This document shows positions 1 to 8,985 of a DNA stretch of 64,000 bases, piece after piece. The first letter of the stretch is position 1; each line of letters opens with the position of its first letter. The stretch comes from Planctomycetota bacterium (lineage in GTDB: Bacteria > Planctomycetota > UBA1135 > GCA-002686595), in the NCBI GenBank assembly GCA_016779205.1, contig JADHOC010000001.1:244299-308298 (forward strand). Reading direction: 5' to 3'. A program made the position numbers and the translations under genes. The notes below the pieces were generated by a model. The model was not told the origin of the DNA. It did not search any database and saw only the letters and a list, made by a program, of their open reading frames with translations.

Positions 1-1
1 C

Positions 2-805
2 GGCGTGACCACGTGCGCCTTCTTCATGCCGGGCGATGACCATGTCCTCTACGCCTCCACCCAATCGGGCCACGTCGGCTGCCCGATCAAGCCCGAGAGC
101 GTGGGGTACACATGGATGCTCTGGCCGGACTACGAGATCTACGTCACCGACCTCAAGACCGGGGAGGAGACCACCCTCGTCAGCGAGTACGGCTACGACG
201 CCGAGGCCACCGTCTCCCCCCTCGGAGACCGCATCGTCTTCACCTCGACCCGGAGCGGCGACCTCGAGCTTTGGACCTGTGACCTCGAGGGGAACGACCT
301 CGTTCAGGTCACCGACACCCCCGGCTACGACGGCGGCGCCTTCTTCAGCCACGACGGGCAGCGGCTGGTCTTCCGCGCCACGGCCTGGACGCCCGGCAAC
401 GAGGCGGAAGAGCAGCAGCGCTACCGCGAGGACCTCGACCGCTGGCAGGTGCGCCCCAACAGCATGGAGATCTTCACCGTCGCCGCCGACGGCAGCGACC
501 GCCAGCAGGTCACCACCCTGGGCGGCGCCAACTTCGCGCCCTACTTCACGCCGGACGACCAGCGGATCATCTTCGCCACCAACCACCACGACCCCGCGGA
601 GCGGAAGTTCAACTTCGACATCTTCCTCTGCGACCTCGACGGCGGCGGGCTCGAGCAGGTCACCCACTTCGACGGTCCCCCGGGGAAGAAGTTCGACGGC
701 TTCCCGATGTTCAGCAGGGACGGCAAGTACCTCGCCTTCGCGAGCAATCGCGGCGCAGGGGCCCCAGGCGACACGGACGTCTTCATCGCGGAATGGGCGG
801 ACTGA
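2..805 (+). CDS. TolB-type beta-propeller protein (5' end outside window)
   Basis: The reading frame is open from the window edge, so the N-terminus, including any signal peptide, is missing. The visible part is made of repeated PD40/WD40-like blades with the signature of TolB propellers: repeats such as SPLGDRIVFTSTRSGDLELW and SHDGQRLVF, each followed by a QVT segment. Such domains serve as periplasmic or secreted binding platforms, or as the propeller of S9-family peptidases. No peptidase domain follows here because the frame stops after the blades. The stop overlaps the start of the downstream histidine kinase by 13 bases, so the two are probably cotranscribed. A direct functional link to the kinase is only inference. 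The exact role is unknown. Confidence 0.8.
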   Translation, partial: GVTTCAFFMPGDDHVLYASTQSGHVGCPIKPESVGYTWMLWPDYEIYVTDLKTGEETTLVSEYGYDAEATVSPLGDRIVFTSTRSGDLELWTCDLEGNDLVQVTDTPGYDGGAFFSHDGQRLVFRATAWTPGNEAEEQQRYREDLDRWQVRPNSMEIFTVAADGSDRQQVTTLGGANFAPYFTPDDQRIIFATNHHDPAERKFNFDIFLCDLDGGGLEQVTHFDGPPGKKFDGFPMFSRDGKYLAFASNRGAGAPGDTDVFIAEWAD

Positions 806-1974
806 GCCAGAGCAGCGGCGACGATCCCGGACAGGTCGCCGACCCGATCAACGCCGACGATCGCGCCCTGACCTACGGGGCCGCGCTCGGCCTCCTGTTC
901 GACGCCACCTGTGTCATCGACCCGAGCCTGACCGTCCTCGACTGCGACGAGGGTTTCCTCCGGCTCCTCGGCCTCTCCCAGGAGCATGTGGTCGGGCAGC
1001 CTATCCCGGAGCTCAACCTGACGGGGAGCGTGGACGGTGAGCCGGTGACGCTGCGCCACGTCGCGCGCCTCGGCTCGTGGCGGGGGCACACCACCCTCGC
1101 ACGCCAGGACGGATCGGAGCTCTCCATGGATACGCTGCTCATCAAGAGCAGCGGCGAGCTCCCCCGGCTGCACCTCTTCTTCCGCGACGTGCGCGGCCCC
1201 CTCTCGGTCCAGGTCGGAGAGGTCGATCATCAGCACGCCCTGGCCCAGGTCGGGCGGCTCTCGGCGCTCGCGGAAATGACCTCGGGCATCGCGCACGAGA
1301 TCAATCAGCCCCTCGCGGCCATCGTCAACTACGCCAACGGCTGCGTGAGCCTGATCAACCAGGATCGGGCGGAGGACGAGGTCCTGGTCCGGGCGCTCAC
1401 CGCCATCGCGGATCAGAGCCGGCGGGCCGCCGAGATCATCCGGCGCATGCGTGCGTTCGCCCGCCGCTCGGACGGCCAGCGCGAGTCCTTCCACCTCTCG
1501 GAGCTCCTCAAGGACGCCCTGGGCGTATCGGAGCCCCACCGGCGCCGGGTCGGAATCGAGGTCCAGTGCGAGTTCGCCGCGCCCAACGACGAGATCGTGG
1601 CTGACGGCATTCAGATCGAGCAGGTGATGCTCCACTTGATCCGAAATGCGTCCGACTCCCTGGCGGCGATCGAGGGCGACCAGCCCCGCATCATCCGTGT
1701 CACCACCCGGGAGCTCACGGGCACCGGCAACGAGGTGTCGATGATCGAGACGACCGTCACCGATAGCGGCCCCCCGATCCCCGAGGACCAGGAAATGCGA
1801 CTATTTGCTCCATTCGAGACGACCCGCGACAACGGCCTCGGGCTTGGGCTCGTGATCAGCCGATCCATCATCGAAGCCCACGGCGGCAAGCTCCACTACC
1901 TCGGCTGTTCAGAAAGCCCTCCGGGCGGTCCGTCTTTTTGCTTCACACTTCCGCTGAGAGCGGCTCCAATCTAA
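793..1974 (+). CDS. PAS-domain sensor histidine kinase, FixL/DctB type
   Basis: A cytoplasmic sensor kinase of 393 residues with no membrane segment. A PAS-like domain covers about residues 30-130. The H-box contains AHEINQPLAA with the phospho-accepting histidine at residue 168. The ATPase part has an N-box with Asn285 and a G-box (GLGLGLVIS near residue 348). The HEINQPL form of the H-box is typical of the FixL/TodS/DctB group. No haem-ligand histidine could be assigned in the PAS domain, so the signal is not predictable. The ATG at 793 lies inside the end of the preceding propeller gene. The kinase is followed after 2 bases by a FixJ-like regulator, its obvious partner. Confidence 0.92.
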   Translation: MGGLSQSSGDDPGQVADPINADDRALTYGAALGLLFDATCVIDPSLTVLDCDEGFLRLLGLSQEHVVGQPIPELNLTGSVDGEPVTLRHVARLGSWRGHTTLARQDGSELSMDTLLIKSSGELPRLHLFFRDVRGPLSVQVGEVDHQHALAQVGRLSALAEMTSGIAHEINQPLAAIVNYANGCVSLINQDRAEDEVLVRALTAIADQSRRAAEIIRRMRAFARRSDGQRESFHLSELLKDALGVSEPHRRRVGIEVQCEFAAPNDEIVADGIQIEQVMLHLIRNASDSLAAIEGDQPRIIRVTTRELTGTGNEVSMIETTVTDSGPPIPEDQEMRLFAPFETTRDNGLGLGLVISRSIIEAHGGKLHYLGCSESPPGGPSFCFTLPLRAAPI

Positions 1975-1976
1975 CC

Positions 1977-2609
1977 ATGAACGATCAGCCCACGGTCTTC
2001 ATCGTCGACGATGACCCCGCCATGCGTGACTCCCTGGGCTTCCTTATCGGAAGCGTTGGGCGCCGCGCCGAGACCTACGCATCGGCAGAAGATTTCCTAG
2101 CCGCCTACAGCAACGAGCGGCCCGGCTGCATCGTGCTGGACGTCCGCATGCCTGGCCTCTCGGGCCTCGAGCTCATGGAGAAGCTCAATGAGGACCGTTT
2201 TGCGCCCCCGGTCGTCCTCGTGACCGGGCACGGGGATATTCCCATGGCCGTCCGGGCTCTCAAGGCCGGGGCGTTCGATTTCATCGAAAAGCCTTTCAGT
2301 GACCAGGTCCTGCTAGAGCGCATCCAGCAGGCGCTGCAGCAGGACACCGTGGAGCGCTCAGGCGAGCGAGACCGCGCCGACATCGAGCGCAAGGCCGCCC
2401 GTCTCACGGCCCGCGAGACCCAGGTCTTCGAGCTCGTGGTCGCCGGCAAGCCCAACAAGGTCGTCGCGAGCGACCTCGGCCTCAGCCAGAAGACCGTCGA
2501 GGTGCACCGCGCCCACGTCATGGAGAAGATGCGCGCCGAGAGCTTCGCGGATCTCGTCAAGATGGCCGTCACGCTCGAGGTCACCGGCCCGCCCCGCACG
2601 ATTGAGTGA
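1977..2609 (+). CDS. FixJ-family response regulator (REC + LuxR HTH)
   Basis: A 210-residue two-domain response regulator. The receiver domain (about residues 5-120) has the acidic pocket Asp11-Asp13, the phospho-acceptor Asp55 in VLDVRMPG, Thr83 and the conserved Lys105 in EKPF. The C-terminal LuxR-type helix-turn-helix (about residues 140-200) contains LTARETQVFELV and SQKTVEVHRAHVMEKM, as in FixJ/NarL-group regulators. The ATG at 1977 is preferred over an upstream TTG at 1938 because it starts immediately before the REC fold and two bases after the kinase stop. It is the expected transcriptional output of the adjacent kinase. Its target genes cannot be read from the sequence. Confidence 0.93.
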   Translation: MNDQPTVFIVDDDPAMRDSLGFLIGSVGRRAETYASAEDFLAAYSNERPGCIVLDVRMPGLSGLELMEKLNEDRFAPPVVLVTGHGDIPMAVRALKAGAFDFIEKPFSDQVLLERIQQALQQDTVERSGERDRADIERKAARLTARETQVFELVVAGKPNKVVASDLGLSQKTVEVHRAHVMEKMRAESFADLVKMAVTLEVTGPPRTIE

Positions 2610-2633
2610 CGGTCGACTGACCCACCGCCGACC

Positions 2634-3413
2634 GTGAGGATCCGTGTCCTCGCGAGCGGCAGCCGCGGGAACGCGGCGCTCCTCTGGGCGGGGAGCCAGG
2701 TGCTCCTGCTCGACTCCGGCCTTCCGGTGAACGCCATGACCGAGCGGCTCACGGAGTCGCGGGTCGGGCTCAAGGCCATCGATCACGTGGTGGTGACCCA
2801 CGGGCACCTCGACCACAGCCGCACCGCTGGGATCGTCGCAAAGCGTCACGGGGCCACCCTCCACGCCCCCGCAGAGATCCTCGAGCACAGGGCGGTGAAG
2901 CGCGCTCCCAGCCGACAGGCCCTCGGAATCGGCGTTGAGAACGTCCTCGGCGACGGGCTGGACGGGGTCTCGATCCGCACCGCGGCGGTCCCCCATGACT
3001 GCTTCCCCACCCTCGCCTTTCGCATCGAGCACGGCGGCCGGGTCCTGGGCCTCCTGACCGACTGCGGTGAACCCAGGGAGGATGTGGCCCGGGCCATCGG
3101 TGACACGGACGTGCTGCTCCTCGAGGCCAACCATGACCTGGAGCTCCTGCGGGCTGGGCCCTACCCCCAATCCCTGAAGGACCGCGTCATGGGGCCGGGC
3201 GGACACCTCTCCAACGATCAGATGACGGTGATGCTCCGTCGCCTCGCTGGCCCCCGCCTCCATACCCTGGTGCTGCTCCACCTCTCGGCGCACAACAACC
3301 GCCCTGAGCTCGCCCAGGAGGCCGCCCGCCGAACCCTGGACCAGATGGGTCGCGGCGACGTGCGCGTCCTCTGCGCCGAGCAAGACCGCGCCCTCGAGAC
3401 CCTCGACGTGTGA
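2634..3413 (+). CDS. metallo-beta-lactamase-fold hydrolase (YycJ/WalJ-like)
   Basis: A 259-residue MBL-fold protein starting at GTG 2634. The N-terminus has the VLASGSRGN turn typical of the YycJ/WalJ subgroup. The metal-binding signature THGHLDHS supplies His56, His58, Asp60 and His61. Further ligand candidates are PHD at about residues 120-122, TDCG and LEANHD. YycJ-like proteins are exonuclease-like enzymes linked to DNA repair and cell-wall signalling in other phyla. Substrate specificity here is inferred only from family resemblance. It lies 24 bases after the response regulator and overlaps the next gene by 4 bases, so it probably belongs to the same transcript. Confidence 0.87.
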   Translation: MRIRVLASGSRGNAALLWAGSQVLLLDSGLPVNAMTERLTESRVGLKAIDHVVVTHGHLDHSRTAGIVAKRHGATLHAPAEILEHRAVKRAPSRQALGIGVENVLGDGLDGVSIRTAAVPHDCFPTLAFRIEHGGRVLGLLTDCGEPREDVARAIGDTDVLLLEANHDLELLRAGPYPQSLKDRVMGPGGHLSNDQMTVMLRRLAGPRLHTLVLLHLSAHNNRPELAQEAARRTLDQMGRGDVRVLCAEQDRALETLDV

Positions 3414-4159
3414 CCGCGATGACCGATGCCGACTCCGTCCTCGGCGCCATGCGGCGCCACCGCTCGATCCGCGACTTCGGCCCCGAGCCCGTCCCCGACG
3501 AACACACCGAGCGCGCCGTGGAGGCCGCGCAATGCGCCGCGACCTCGAGCTGGATTCAGGCCTATCAGCTGCTCCAGGTCATCGACCCCGCCGAGCGCGC
3601 CGCCCTCGCCGAGCTCGCAGGGGGGCAGCCCCAGGTGGAGCGCGCCGGAGCATTCTTCATCCTCTCCGGTGACACACGCCGTCACCGCCTCCTGGCCCGA
3701 CGGGAGGGCGCGCCCTACGCCAACTCGGCGGAGCTCTTCGTCCTCGCCACCGTGGACGCGAGCCTGTTCGCCCAGAACCTCACCCTCGCCTTCGAGTCCA
3801 TGGGGTACGGCACCTGCTACATCGGCGGAATCCGCAACCGCCTCGCCGAGGTGGACCGTCTGCTCGAGCTCCCCGAGGGGGTGTACCCGCTCTTCGGCCT
3901 CTGCGTCGGAGTCCCCGCCAGCGACCCGGGCACTCGCCCCAGGCTTCCTGCGCGGGCCATCTGGAGCCAGGGGCGCTATCCCTCCGATGCGGAGGTCATG
4001 GCCAGCGCGGACGCGTTCGACGAGCGCTCGGCCGCCTACTACGAGCAGCGTGGAGCGCCCGGCAGGAACTGGAGCGGGGGCGTCTGGCGCAAGTTCCGCC
4101 GCCCCCTCCGGCCCGATCTGCGCGGGTTCTACGACTCGAAGGGCGCGTCCTTCGACTGA
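3410..4159 (+). CDS. NfsA-type nitroreductase / flavin reductase
   Basis: A 249-residue FMN-dependent oxidoreductase of the nitroreductase fold. The N-terminal RRHRSIRDFGPEPV phosphate-binding segment, the SSWIQAYQ segment, GYGTCYIGGIRN and the GVPASDPGTRPRLP loop are characteristic of the NfsA/FRP subgroup, which reduces nitroaromatics, quinones or flavins with NADPH. GTG at 3410 forms a 4-base overlap with the upstream stop; ATG at 3419 is an alternative only three codons in. It is the last gene of the plus-strand group that starts at the window edge, and it converges on the glycosyltransferase operon with a 10-base gap. Confidence 0.9.
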   Translation: MTAMTDADSVLGAMRRHRSIRDFGPEPVPDEHTERAVEAAQCAATSSWIQAYQLLQVIDPAERAALAELAGGQPQVERAGAFFILSGDTRRHRLLARREGAPYANSAELFVLATVDASLFAQNLTLAFESMGYGTCYIGGIRNRLAEVDRLLELPEGVYPLFGLCVGVPASDPGTRPRLPARAIWSQGRYPSDAEVMASADAFDERSAAYYEQRGAPGRNWSGGVWRKFRRPLRPDLRGFYDSKGASFD

Positions 4160-4163
4160 GCCC

Positions 4164-4178
4164 CGGAGCTCAGCTCCG
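4164..4178. terminator. short inverted repeat between convergent genes
   Basis: A perfect 6-bp stem (cggagc / gctccg) whose 3-base loop is exactly the stop codon of the minus-strand glycosyltransferase. It lies 5 bases after the stop of the plus-strand nitroreductase gene. No T-run follows on either strand, so a termination role is tentative. Confidence 0.3.
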
Positions 4179-4916
4179 CCCGGACGGGTCCACTCGTGTG
4201 GACGGGTTCCCCGGGTTGAAGCCGGAGTAGTTCCACCGGACGATGGCCCAGAGCGCGATGAAGGCGTCCTTCAGGCCGATCTTCTTCCCCTCGTGATAAT
4301 TCCGGCCGTGGTAGCTGATGGGCACCTCGTAGATGGTCACCCCCATCTTCGCGATCTTGGCCGTCACCTCGGGCTCCACCGCGAAGGTGCGAGACTGGAT
4401 GTCCAGGGCCCGGGCGACCTCGGCCCGGTAGACCTTGTAGCAGGTCTCCATGTCCGACAGGTGGAGGTCGGTGAACATGTTGCTCAGCAGAGTGAGCAGC
4501 CGGTTGCCGTGGGTGTGCCAGAAGGCGTGCACGCGCCCGACGGGGACCTTTCGAAAGCGACTCCCGTACACCACGTCGGCGACGTTGGCCTCGATCGGCT
4601 CGAGCAGCTTGGAGTAGTCGTCAGGGTCGTACTCGAGGTCAGCGTCCTGGACCAGCACCACGTCCCCCGAGACGTTCTGGAAGCCCGTCTGGAGCGCCCC
4701 GCCCTTGCCGCGGTTCACCTCGTGGAAGATCGTCTGGATCTTCCCAGGGTGGGCCTCCTTGAGCTCGCCCATGATCTCACGGGACCGATCCTTGGACCCG
4801 TCATCCACGAGGACCACCTCGATCTCGAACGGCTGCGCCAGCACCCGGCCGACGATCTCGGCCAGGGTCCGCTCCTCGTTGTAGACCGGGATCACCACTG
4901 AGAGCTTCATCGTCAT
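4170..4916 (-). CDS. family 2 glycosyltransferase (dolichol-phosphate-mannose-synthase-like)
   Basis: A 248-residue GT-A-fold transferase. It opens with LSVVIPVYNEERTL, followed by VLVDDGSKD, NRGKGGALQTG and the metal-binding QDADLEYDPDDY (DXD-like). This is the pattern of DPM1/YfdH-type enzymes that move a sugar from a nucleotide sugar to a lipid phosphate. Also conserved are GSRF and DMETCYKVYR. There is no C-terminal membrane pair, so it is probably a soluble or peripheral enzyme. ATG 4916 overlaps the stop of the preceding gene by 4 bases (ATGA), which rules out the 38-residue upstream extension open in this frame. It is the last gene of a four-gene glycosyltransferase operon. Confidence 0.92.
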   Translation of the reverse strand: MTMKLSVVIPVYNEERTLAEIVGRVLAQPFEIEVVLVDDGSKDRSREIMGELKEAHPGKIQTIFHEVNRGKGGALQTGFQNVSGDVVLVQDADLEYDPDDYSKLLEPIEANVADVVYGSRFRKVPVGRVHAFWHTHGNRLLTLLSNMFTDLHLSDMETCYKVYRAEVARALDIQSRTFAVEPEVTAKIAKMGVTIYEVPISYHGRNYHEGKKIGLKDAFIALWAIVRWNYSGFNPGNPSTRVDPSGRS

Positions 4917-6184
4917 GCTCCGGGCTCGTCGTCCATGGTAGTGAGCCCTGAGAAGAGCTCGTTCAGTCCCAGGAAGTCCGCGAAGCCCTCGTGGAGTTCC
5001 TGGTAGGCGGGCTCGCCCTCGATGCACCACATGGGGCGCAGGAAGAGCGGGAGAATCTCGGAGTCCGGGCGACCCCGGGCGTCCTGGATGGTCTTGCGGC
5101 GCGCCATCCAGTGGTCCCAGCGACCGAGGAGGTCATTGACGCCCACGAGGTCGGCGATCCCCACGCGGCCGATGCTGTCGTGGGTGTGCACGTTCTTCCG
5201 CAGCTTGCGGAACAGCTTCTGTCCGAGCCCGTCGTTGCCCAGGGTCTCCATGGACTCGATGCGGTAGCGGTCAGCGTCACCGAGGTCGCTGTGGATGAAG
5301 GCCCGTCGCACGGCGAGCCCCAGCATGGCCGGGAGCACCCTGCGGAGGTTGTCGTCGTCGTAGTTCTTCACGCACGCCAGCTGCGGGTTACGGATCTGCA
5401 GCAGCCGCAGGCGCTCGAGGGGCACCCGGCCGCTGGTGCTGCTGTGGTGGTGGTAGCACACCGCGGAGGGCGCGTAACGGACCTCGTGACCATGGACCCA
5501 GGTCCGCCAGCCGAGGTCGACGTCCTCGTAGTAGGCGAAGAACTCCTCGTCGAAGCCACCCACCTCGAAGTAGGCCTCCCGGTCCATCGCCATGGCGCCG
5601 CCGCAGGCGAAGAGCGTCTTGCGAGGCTGGTCGTACTTCTCGTGGGGATCCGCCAGGTAGCCCCGTTGGATCCCGATGCCGTGGAAGTTCATGCCGCCCG
5701 CCGCGGAGTTCAGGACCTTCCCGTCCCAGGACATCATCTTCGCGCTGCTGGCCACGGCCTCCTTGCGCACGACGGGCGCCACCAGCTCCCGGAGGAACCC
5801 CTCATCCACATGGATGTCGTTGTTGAGGAACACCAGCACCTCGGGATCGAGGTCACCCTCGCAGGCCACGCGCGCGCCCTGGTTGCAGCCGGCGGAGAAG
5901 CCGACGTTCCGGTCGTTCTCCACGAGCTTGGCCCAGGAGTGCTTCCTCTTCACCTCCTGCTGGCTCCCGTCGTCCGAACCGTTGTCCACCAGCACGACCT
6001 CGAAGCGATCCTCGGGGTAGTCCAACCGGCGCAGGGTCGAGAAGCACGGCTCCAGGTGATGGCGTCCGTTCCAGTTGAGGATGATGATCGAGACGCGCGG
6101 GAGCTCCGACACGGCGAGCGGCTCCGTCCGCTCCACGATCAACTGCCGCTCCACTTCTTCGGGGTCAGGCCTCGACATCAACAT
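4913..6184 (-). CDS. family 2 glycosyltransferase, rhamnosyltransferase (WbbL) type
   Basis: A 423-residue protein with an N-terminal GT2 domain (about residues 28-270). Motifs are VSIIILNWNG, VLVDNGSDDGS, NVGFSAGCNQG and the metal site FLNNDIHV. GGFDEEFFAYYEDVDLGWR is the hallmark of WbbL/rhamnosyltransferase-like enzymes. The C-terminal 150 residues (about 275-423) have no recognised fold and may bind the acceptor. Two in-frame starts, at 6184 and 6178, flank the stop of the upstream gene; either gives translational coupling. It probably adds a deoxyhexose or related sugar to a surface polysaccharide. The sugar and acceptor cannot be inferred. Confidence 0.9.
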   Translation of the reverse strand: MLMSRPDPEEVERQLIVERTEPLAVSELPRVSIIILNWNGRHHLEPCFSTLRRLDYPEDRFEVVLVDNGSDDGSQQEVKRKHSWAKLVENDRNVGFSAGCNQGARVACEGDLDPEVLVFLNNDIHVDEGFLRELVAPVVRKEAVASSAKMMSWDGKVLNSAAGGMNFHGIGIQRGYLADPHEKYDQPRKTLFACGGAMAMDREAYFEVGGFDEEFFAYYEDVDLGWRTWVHGHEVRYAPSAVCYHHHSSTSGRVPLERLRLLQIRNPQLACVKNYDDDNLRRVLPAMLGLAVRRAFIHSDLGDADRYRIESMETLGNDGLGQKLFRKLRKNVHTHDSIGRVGIADLVGVNDLLGRWDHWMARRKTIQDARGRPDSEILPLFLRPMWCIEGEPAYQELHEGFADFLGLNELFSGLTTMDDEPGA

Positions 6185-8973
6185 CTCTCTTCGCCTCGCG
6201 AGCTCTGGCCGGTCTCTTCCGTCCGGGTCAGGGTGAGTCGGCTCAGGCGCAAGTAGACGTCACCGAGGCCCTCGGTGGACGCTCGGAGAGACAAGAACTT
6301 CGCGCCGTGTTCCACCCGCAGATTCAGGGATAGTCCCCGGGCCTCGGTACGCCCCTCGGAGCGCGTCGGGGGGATTTCGCCCACCTTGTCTCCGTCCACG
6401 AGGACATCGCCTGCGAGCACGATGGCGTCCTCCGGGGCGAAGTACTCCATGTCGAGGGTGAGGGTGTACTCCCCCGCCGGGATTCCGTCGAGGTCCCAGT
6501 CCGCTGCGGCCCCGGGCCGCATCAGCAGCATGTCGGCGGCCTGCTGCTCACAGGCGCCGCGCCGCGCCGCGGTCTCGAGCGCGCCGCGGATCATCGCTGG
6601 CCCCCCGGTGCCCACGCCGACCGTGCGCTCCACCGTGCAGAGCGACCGGTAACGCGCCTCCGTCTCCTCGCCGTTCTCGACGATGGTCTTGATCGGGATC
6701 CAGTCCGCCGACGCGAGCCGCTCGCGGAGCTCGGCGTCCTCGACCATCATCGCCATCTTGTCCGCGAGGTCCGCCGCTGAGCCCAGCTCGAAGAGCAGGC
6801 CATCGACACCGTGCCGGACGAACTCCGCCATCCCCCCTCGGTCGCTGGCGAGGACCGGCGTCCCCGTGAGGAACGCCTCGTGGATGGTGATCGGCGAGTT
6901 CTCGTACCAGAGGCTCGGCACGACGAGCGCGTCAAGGTCGGCGTAGACCTCGGAGAGCCGCCCGTTGTCGAAGCGGCCGTGGAAGGTCACGGGAGCGCCC
7001 TCGGCGAGATCGGCCAGGTGCCGGTGGTGCTCGTCGCCTTCGGGGTCGAAGCCACCGTGAACGTCCAGGTGGACCCGGTCGCCGAGCCCACGCTCCTGCA
7101 GGAGGCGCATGGCCTGCACCAAGGTCTCCCCGCCCTTGTACCAGACGAGCGTCCCGACGAAGCCGAAGCGCACCTTGCCCTCAGGGCACCTGCTCTTCTC
7201 CAGCGCCTCCACGTGATCCGTCCGCATCCCGTTGTCCGAGAACAGGAAGGTGTGCGGGTCAAAGCCGCCGTGAGCGAGGTACATGTCCCGCAGGAACCGG
7301 CTCGGGCTGATGCGTAGGTCCGCGGCGGCGTAGGCCGCAGGGACGACCTCCTCACGGCTGCGGAGCTCGGAGTACTCCGACGCGCGCCGCTGGGCGAGCT
7401 CGGGGGAGACCTTCAGCTCCTTGATCGTCCCCGCCAGGGAGGAGAGCACCTTCCCCGCCCCGAGGGTCCCGTCGAGGCGGTGCGCTCGCTCCACCTGGTC
7501 GAGCCCGCGCTCCTTGATGCAGAGGAAGCAGCCGCTCCCCATGTTGCTCGCGCAGATGGAGCCGTCGGGGCGGATCATCTGCACGCGAGGGCAGAGGCCC
7601 CAGTAGTCGTGGCAGGTCACCACCGTGGCGAGCCCGCGCCCGCGCGCGATTTCCACGAGCCGGGCCGAGAGGTGGATGAGGTGCTGGAAGTGAACCAGGT
7701 CCGGCTCGACCCGGTCGAGGACCTGGCGGAAGGCGGCCTCCGGCCCCTCCTTGACGAAGCTCTCCTTGAGGCTGCCGTGGTCCAGGCGGTGGGTCATCCG
7801 GAGGACCTTCAGCCCCTCGAACTCGTCCTCCCTCAGGCTGAACTCCGGCTCGTCGCCGCTCGCAGGCGCCCGCGTGAGGATCGTCACCTCGTGGCCGCGG
7901 CGCCGCATCTCCTGGGCGAGGTTGAGGGTGTAGACCTCGGTGCCCGCCCAGGTGTCGGGGGGGAAGCCGTGCACCACGTAGAGCAGCCGGAGCTTCCCGC
8001 TCTCGCGCATCCTCGAGGACGGTCGCCGCCGGGTCGTCTTGCCGCCGTCGTGGAGCCCACGGAAGGCCGCCTCGCGCAGCGCTCGCCCGCGCGCCCTCAG
8101 CGCCTCCGACTCGTCCGCCGGCAGCTCGAGGGCCTCGATGGCCGCGGCGTCCTCCGAGCTGAGCCGCACCGAGAGCACCGCCACGTCCTTGGGGGAGCCC
8201 ACGCAGATCCGGTCGAGCCACTCGGCGTTGAACTCCGCGTCGATCTTGGCCCGCGCGTACGTCTCCGCCTCGTCGTAGTCGTGGCTGTGCTCGACCACGG
8301 CCAGGTCGTCGTAGACCACCTTGAAGCCGGCCTCGAGGAAGGCCCGGGCCATGAGGATGTCCTCACCGAAGGGCGTCCTCGGGAAGGGGTGCCGCTCCCA
8401 GAGCTCGCGCCGGAACGCCGAGGCGACGTCGTTGAAGTTGTAGAGCAGTCGGCGCTCGTGGGGCCCCATGGCGGCGTACTCCGCCTCGGGGGGGAGGACC
8501 GTCTCCTTCCGTCCAGCCGCATAACCGGGGTCGCCGGCGCTGAAGATCTTGGTCAGGACGTCCGCGTCCGGGCGGGGGATGTTCCGGCAATACGCGGCGC
8601 CCACCTCGGGATCCTCGAAGTTCCGGACGAGGTCGGCCAGCCAGGTGGGTCCTCCGGGGATGGCGTCCTGGGTCAGGAAGACCATCAGGGCACCCCGGGA
8701 CCGGGCTGCGAGGAGATTCCGGGTGTCCCCGTGGTCAAACTCGACCCCGTGGATTCGCTCCCGACGGAGGGGCACAGGGAAGGTCGCGGCGCGCTCCCCC
8801 AGGTGCTCCCAGGTCCCGTCGGTCGAGCCCGAGTCGATGGCCAGGAAGTCCCAGGCCACGTCGATCTCCTGCCCGCCGAGGGCGTCCAGGACGCGCTCCA
8901 GGAACTCCATCCCCTGCCAGGTCGGCATGAGCACGGAGACGCGGGGGGCGGCCTGGGGTGTGGAGGAGGTCAC
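6178..8973 (-). CDS. GT2-GT4 bifunctional glycosyltransferase fusion with C-terminal beta domain
   Basis: A 931-residue protein with three parts. Residues about 10-265 are a GT2 domain (VSVLMPTWQGMEFLERVL, AIDSGSTDGTW, FLTQDAIP, TPFGEDILMARAF). Residues about 327-760 are a GT-B-fold GT4 domain (LYVVHGFPPDTWAGTEVY, VHFQHLIHLSA, TCHDYWGLCPRVQ, FGFVGTLVWYKG and the sugar-nucleotide-site motif NSPITIHEAFLTGTPVLAS). Residues about 790-931 are a predicted beta-rich tail with no close family in mind. A cysteine-rich insert (SNMGSGCFLCIKE) sits in the GT4 part, as in glycosyltransferases of multidomain O-antigen enzymes. It starts 12 bases after the previous gene and is coupled to the next. It likely adds two consecutive sugars to a glycan repeat. 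Confidence 0.9.
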   Translation of the reverse strand: MTSSTPQAAPRVSVLMPTWQGMEFLERVLDALGGQEIDVAWDFLAIDSGSTDGTWEHLGERAATFPVPLRRERIHGVEFDHGDTRNLLAARSRGALMVFLTQDAIPGGPTWLADLVRNFEDPEVGAAYCRNIPRPDADVLTKIFSAGDPGYAAGRKETVLPPEAEYAAMGPHERRLLYNFNDVASAFRRELWERHPFPRTPFGEDILMARAFLEAGFKVVYDDLAVVEHSHDYDEAETYARAKIDAEFNAEWLDRICVGSPKDVAVLSVRLSSEDAAAIEALELPADESEALRARGRALREAAFRGLHDGGKTTRRRPSSRMRESGKLRLLYVVHGFPPDTWAGTEVYTLNLAQEMRRRGHEVTILTRAPASGDEPEFSLREDEFEGLKVLRMTHRLDHGSLKESFVKEGPEAAFRQVLDRVEPDLVHFQHLIHLSARLVEIARGRGLATVVTCHDYWGLCPRVQMIRPDGSICASNMGSGCFLCIKERGLDQVERAHRLDGTLGAGKVLSSLAGTIKELKVSPELAQRRASEYSELRSREEVVPAAYAAADLRISPSRFLRDMYLAHGGFDPHTFLFSDNGMRTDHVEALEKSRCPEGKVRFGFVGTLVWYKGGETLVQAMRLLQERGLGDRVHLDVHGGFDPEGDEHHRHLADLAEGAPVTFHGRFDNGRLSEVYADLDALVVPSLWYENSPITIHEAFLTGTPVLASDRGGMAEFVRHGVDGLLFELGSAADLADKMAMMVEDAELRERLASADWIPIKTIVENGEETEARYRSLCTVERTVGVGTGGPAMIRGALETAARRGACEQQAADMLLMRPGAAADWDLDGIPAGEYTLTLDMEYFAPEDAIVLAGDVLVDGDKVGEIPPTRSEGRTEARGLSLNLRVEHGAKFLSLRASTEGLGDVYLRLSRLTLTRTEETGQSSRGEERC

Positions 8974-8985
8974 GGAGCCAGGGGG

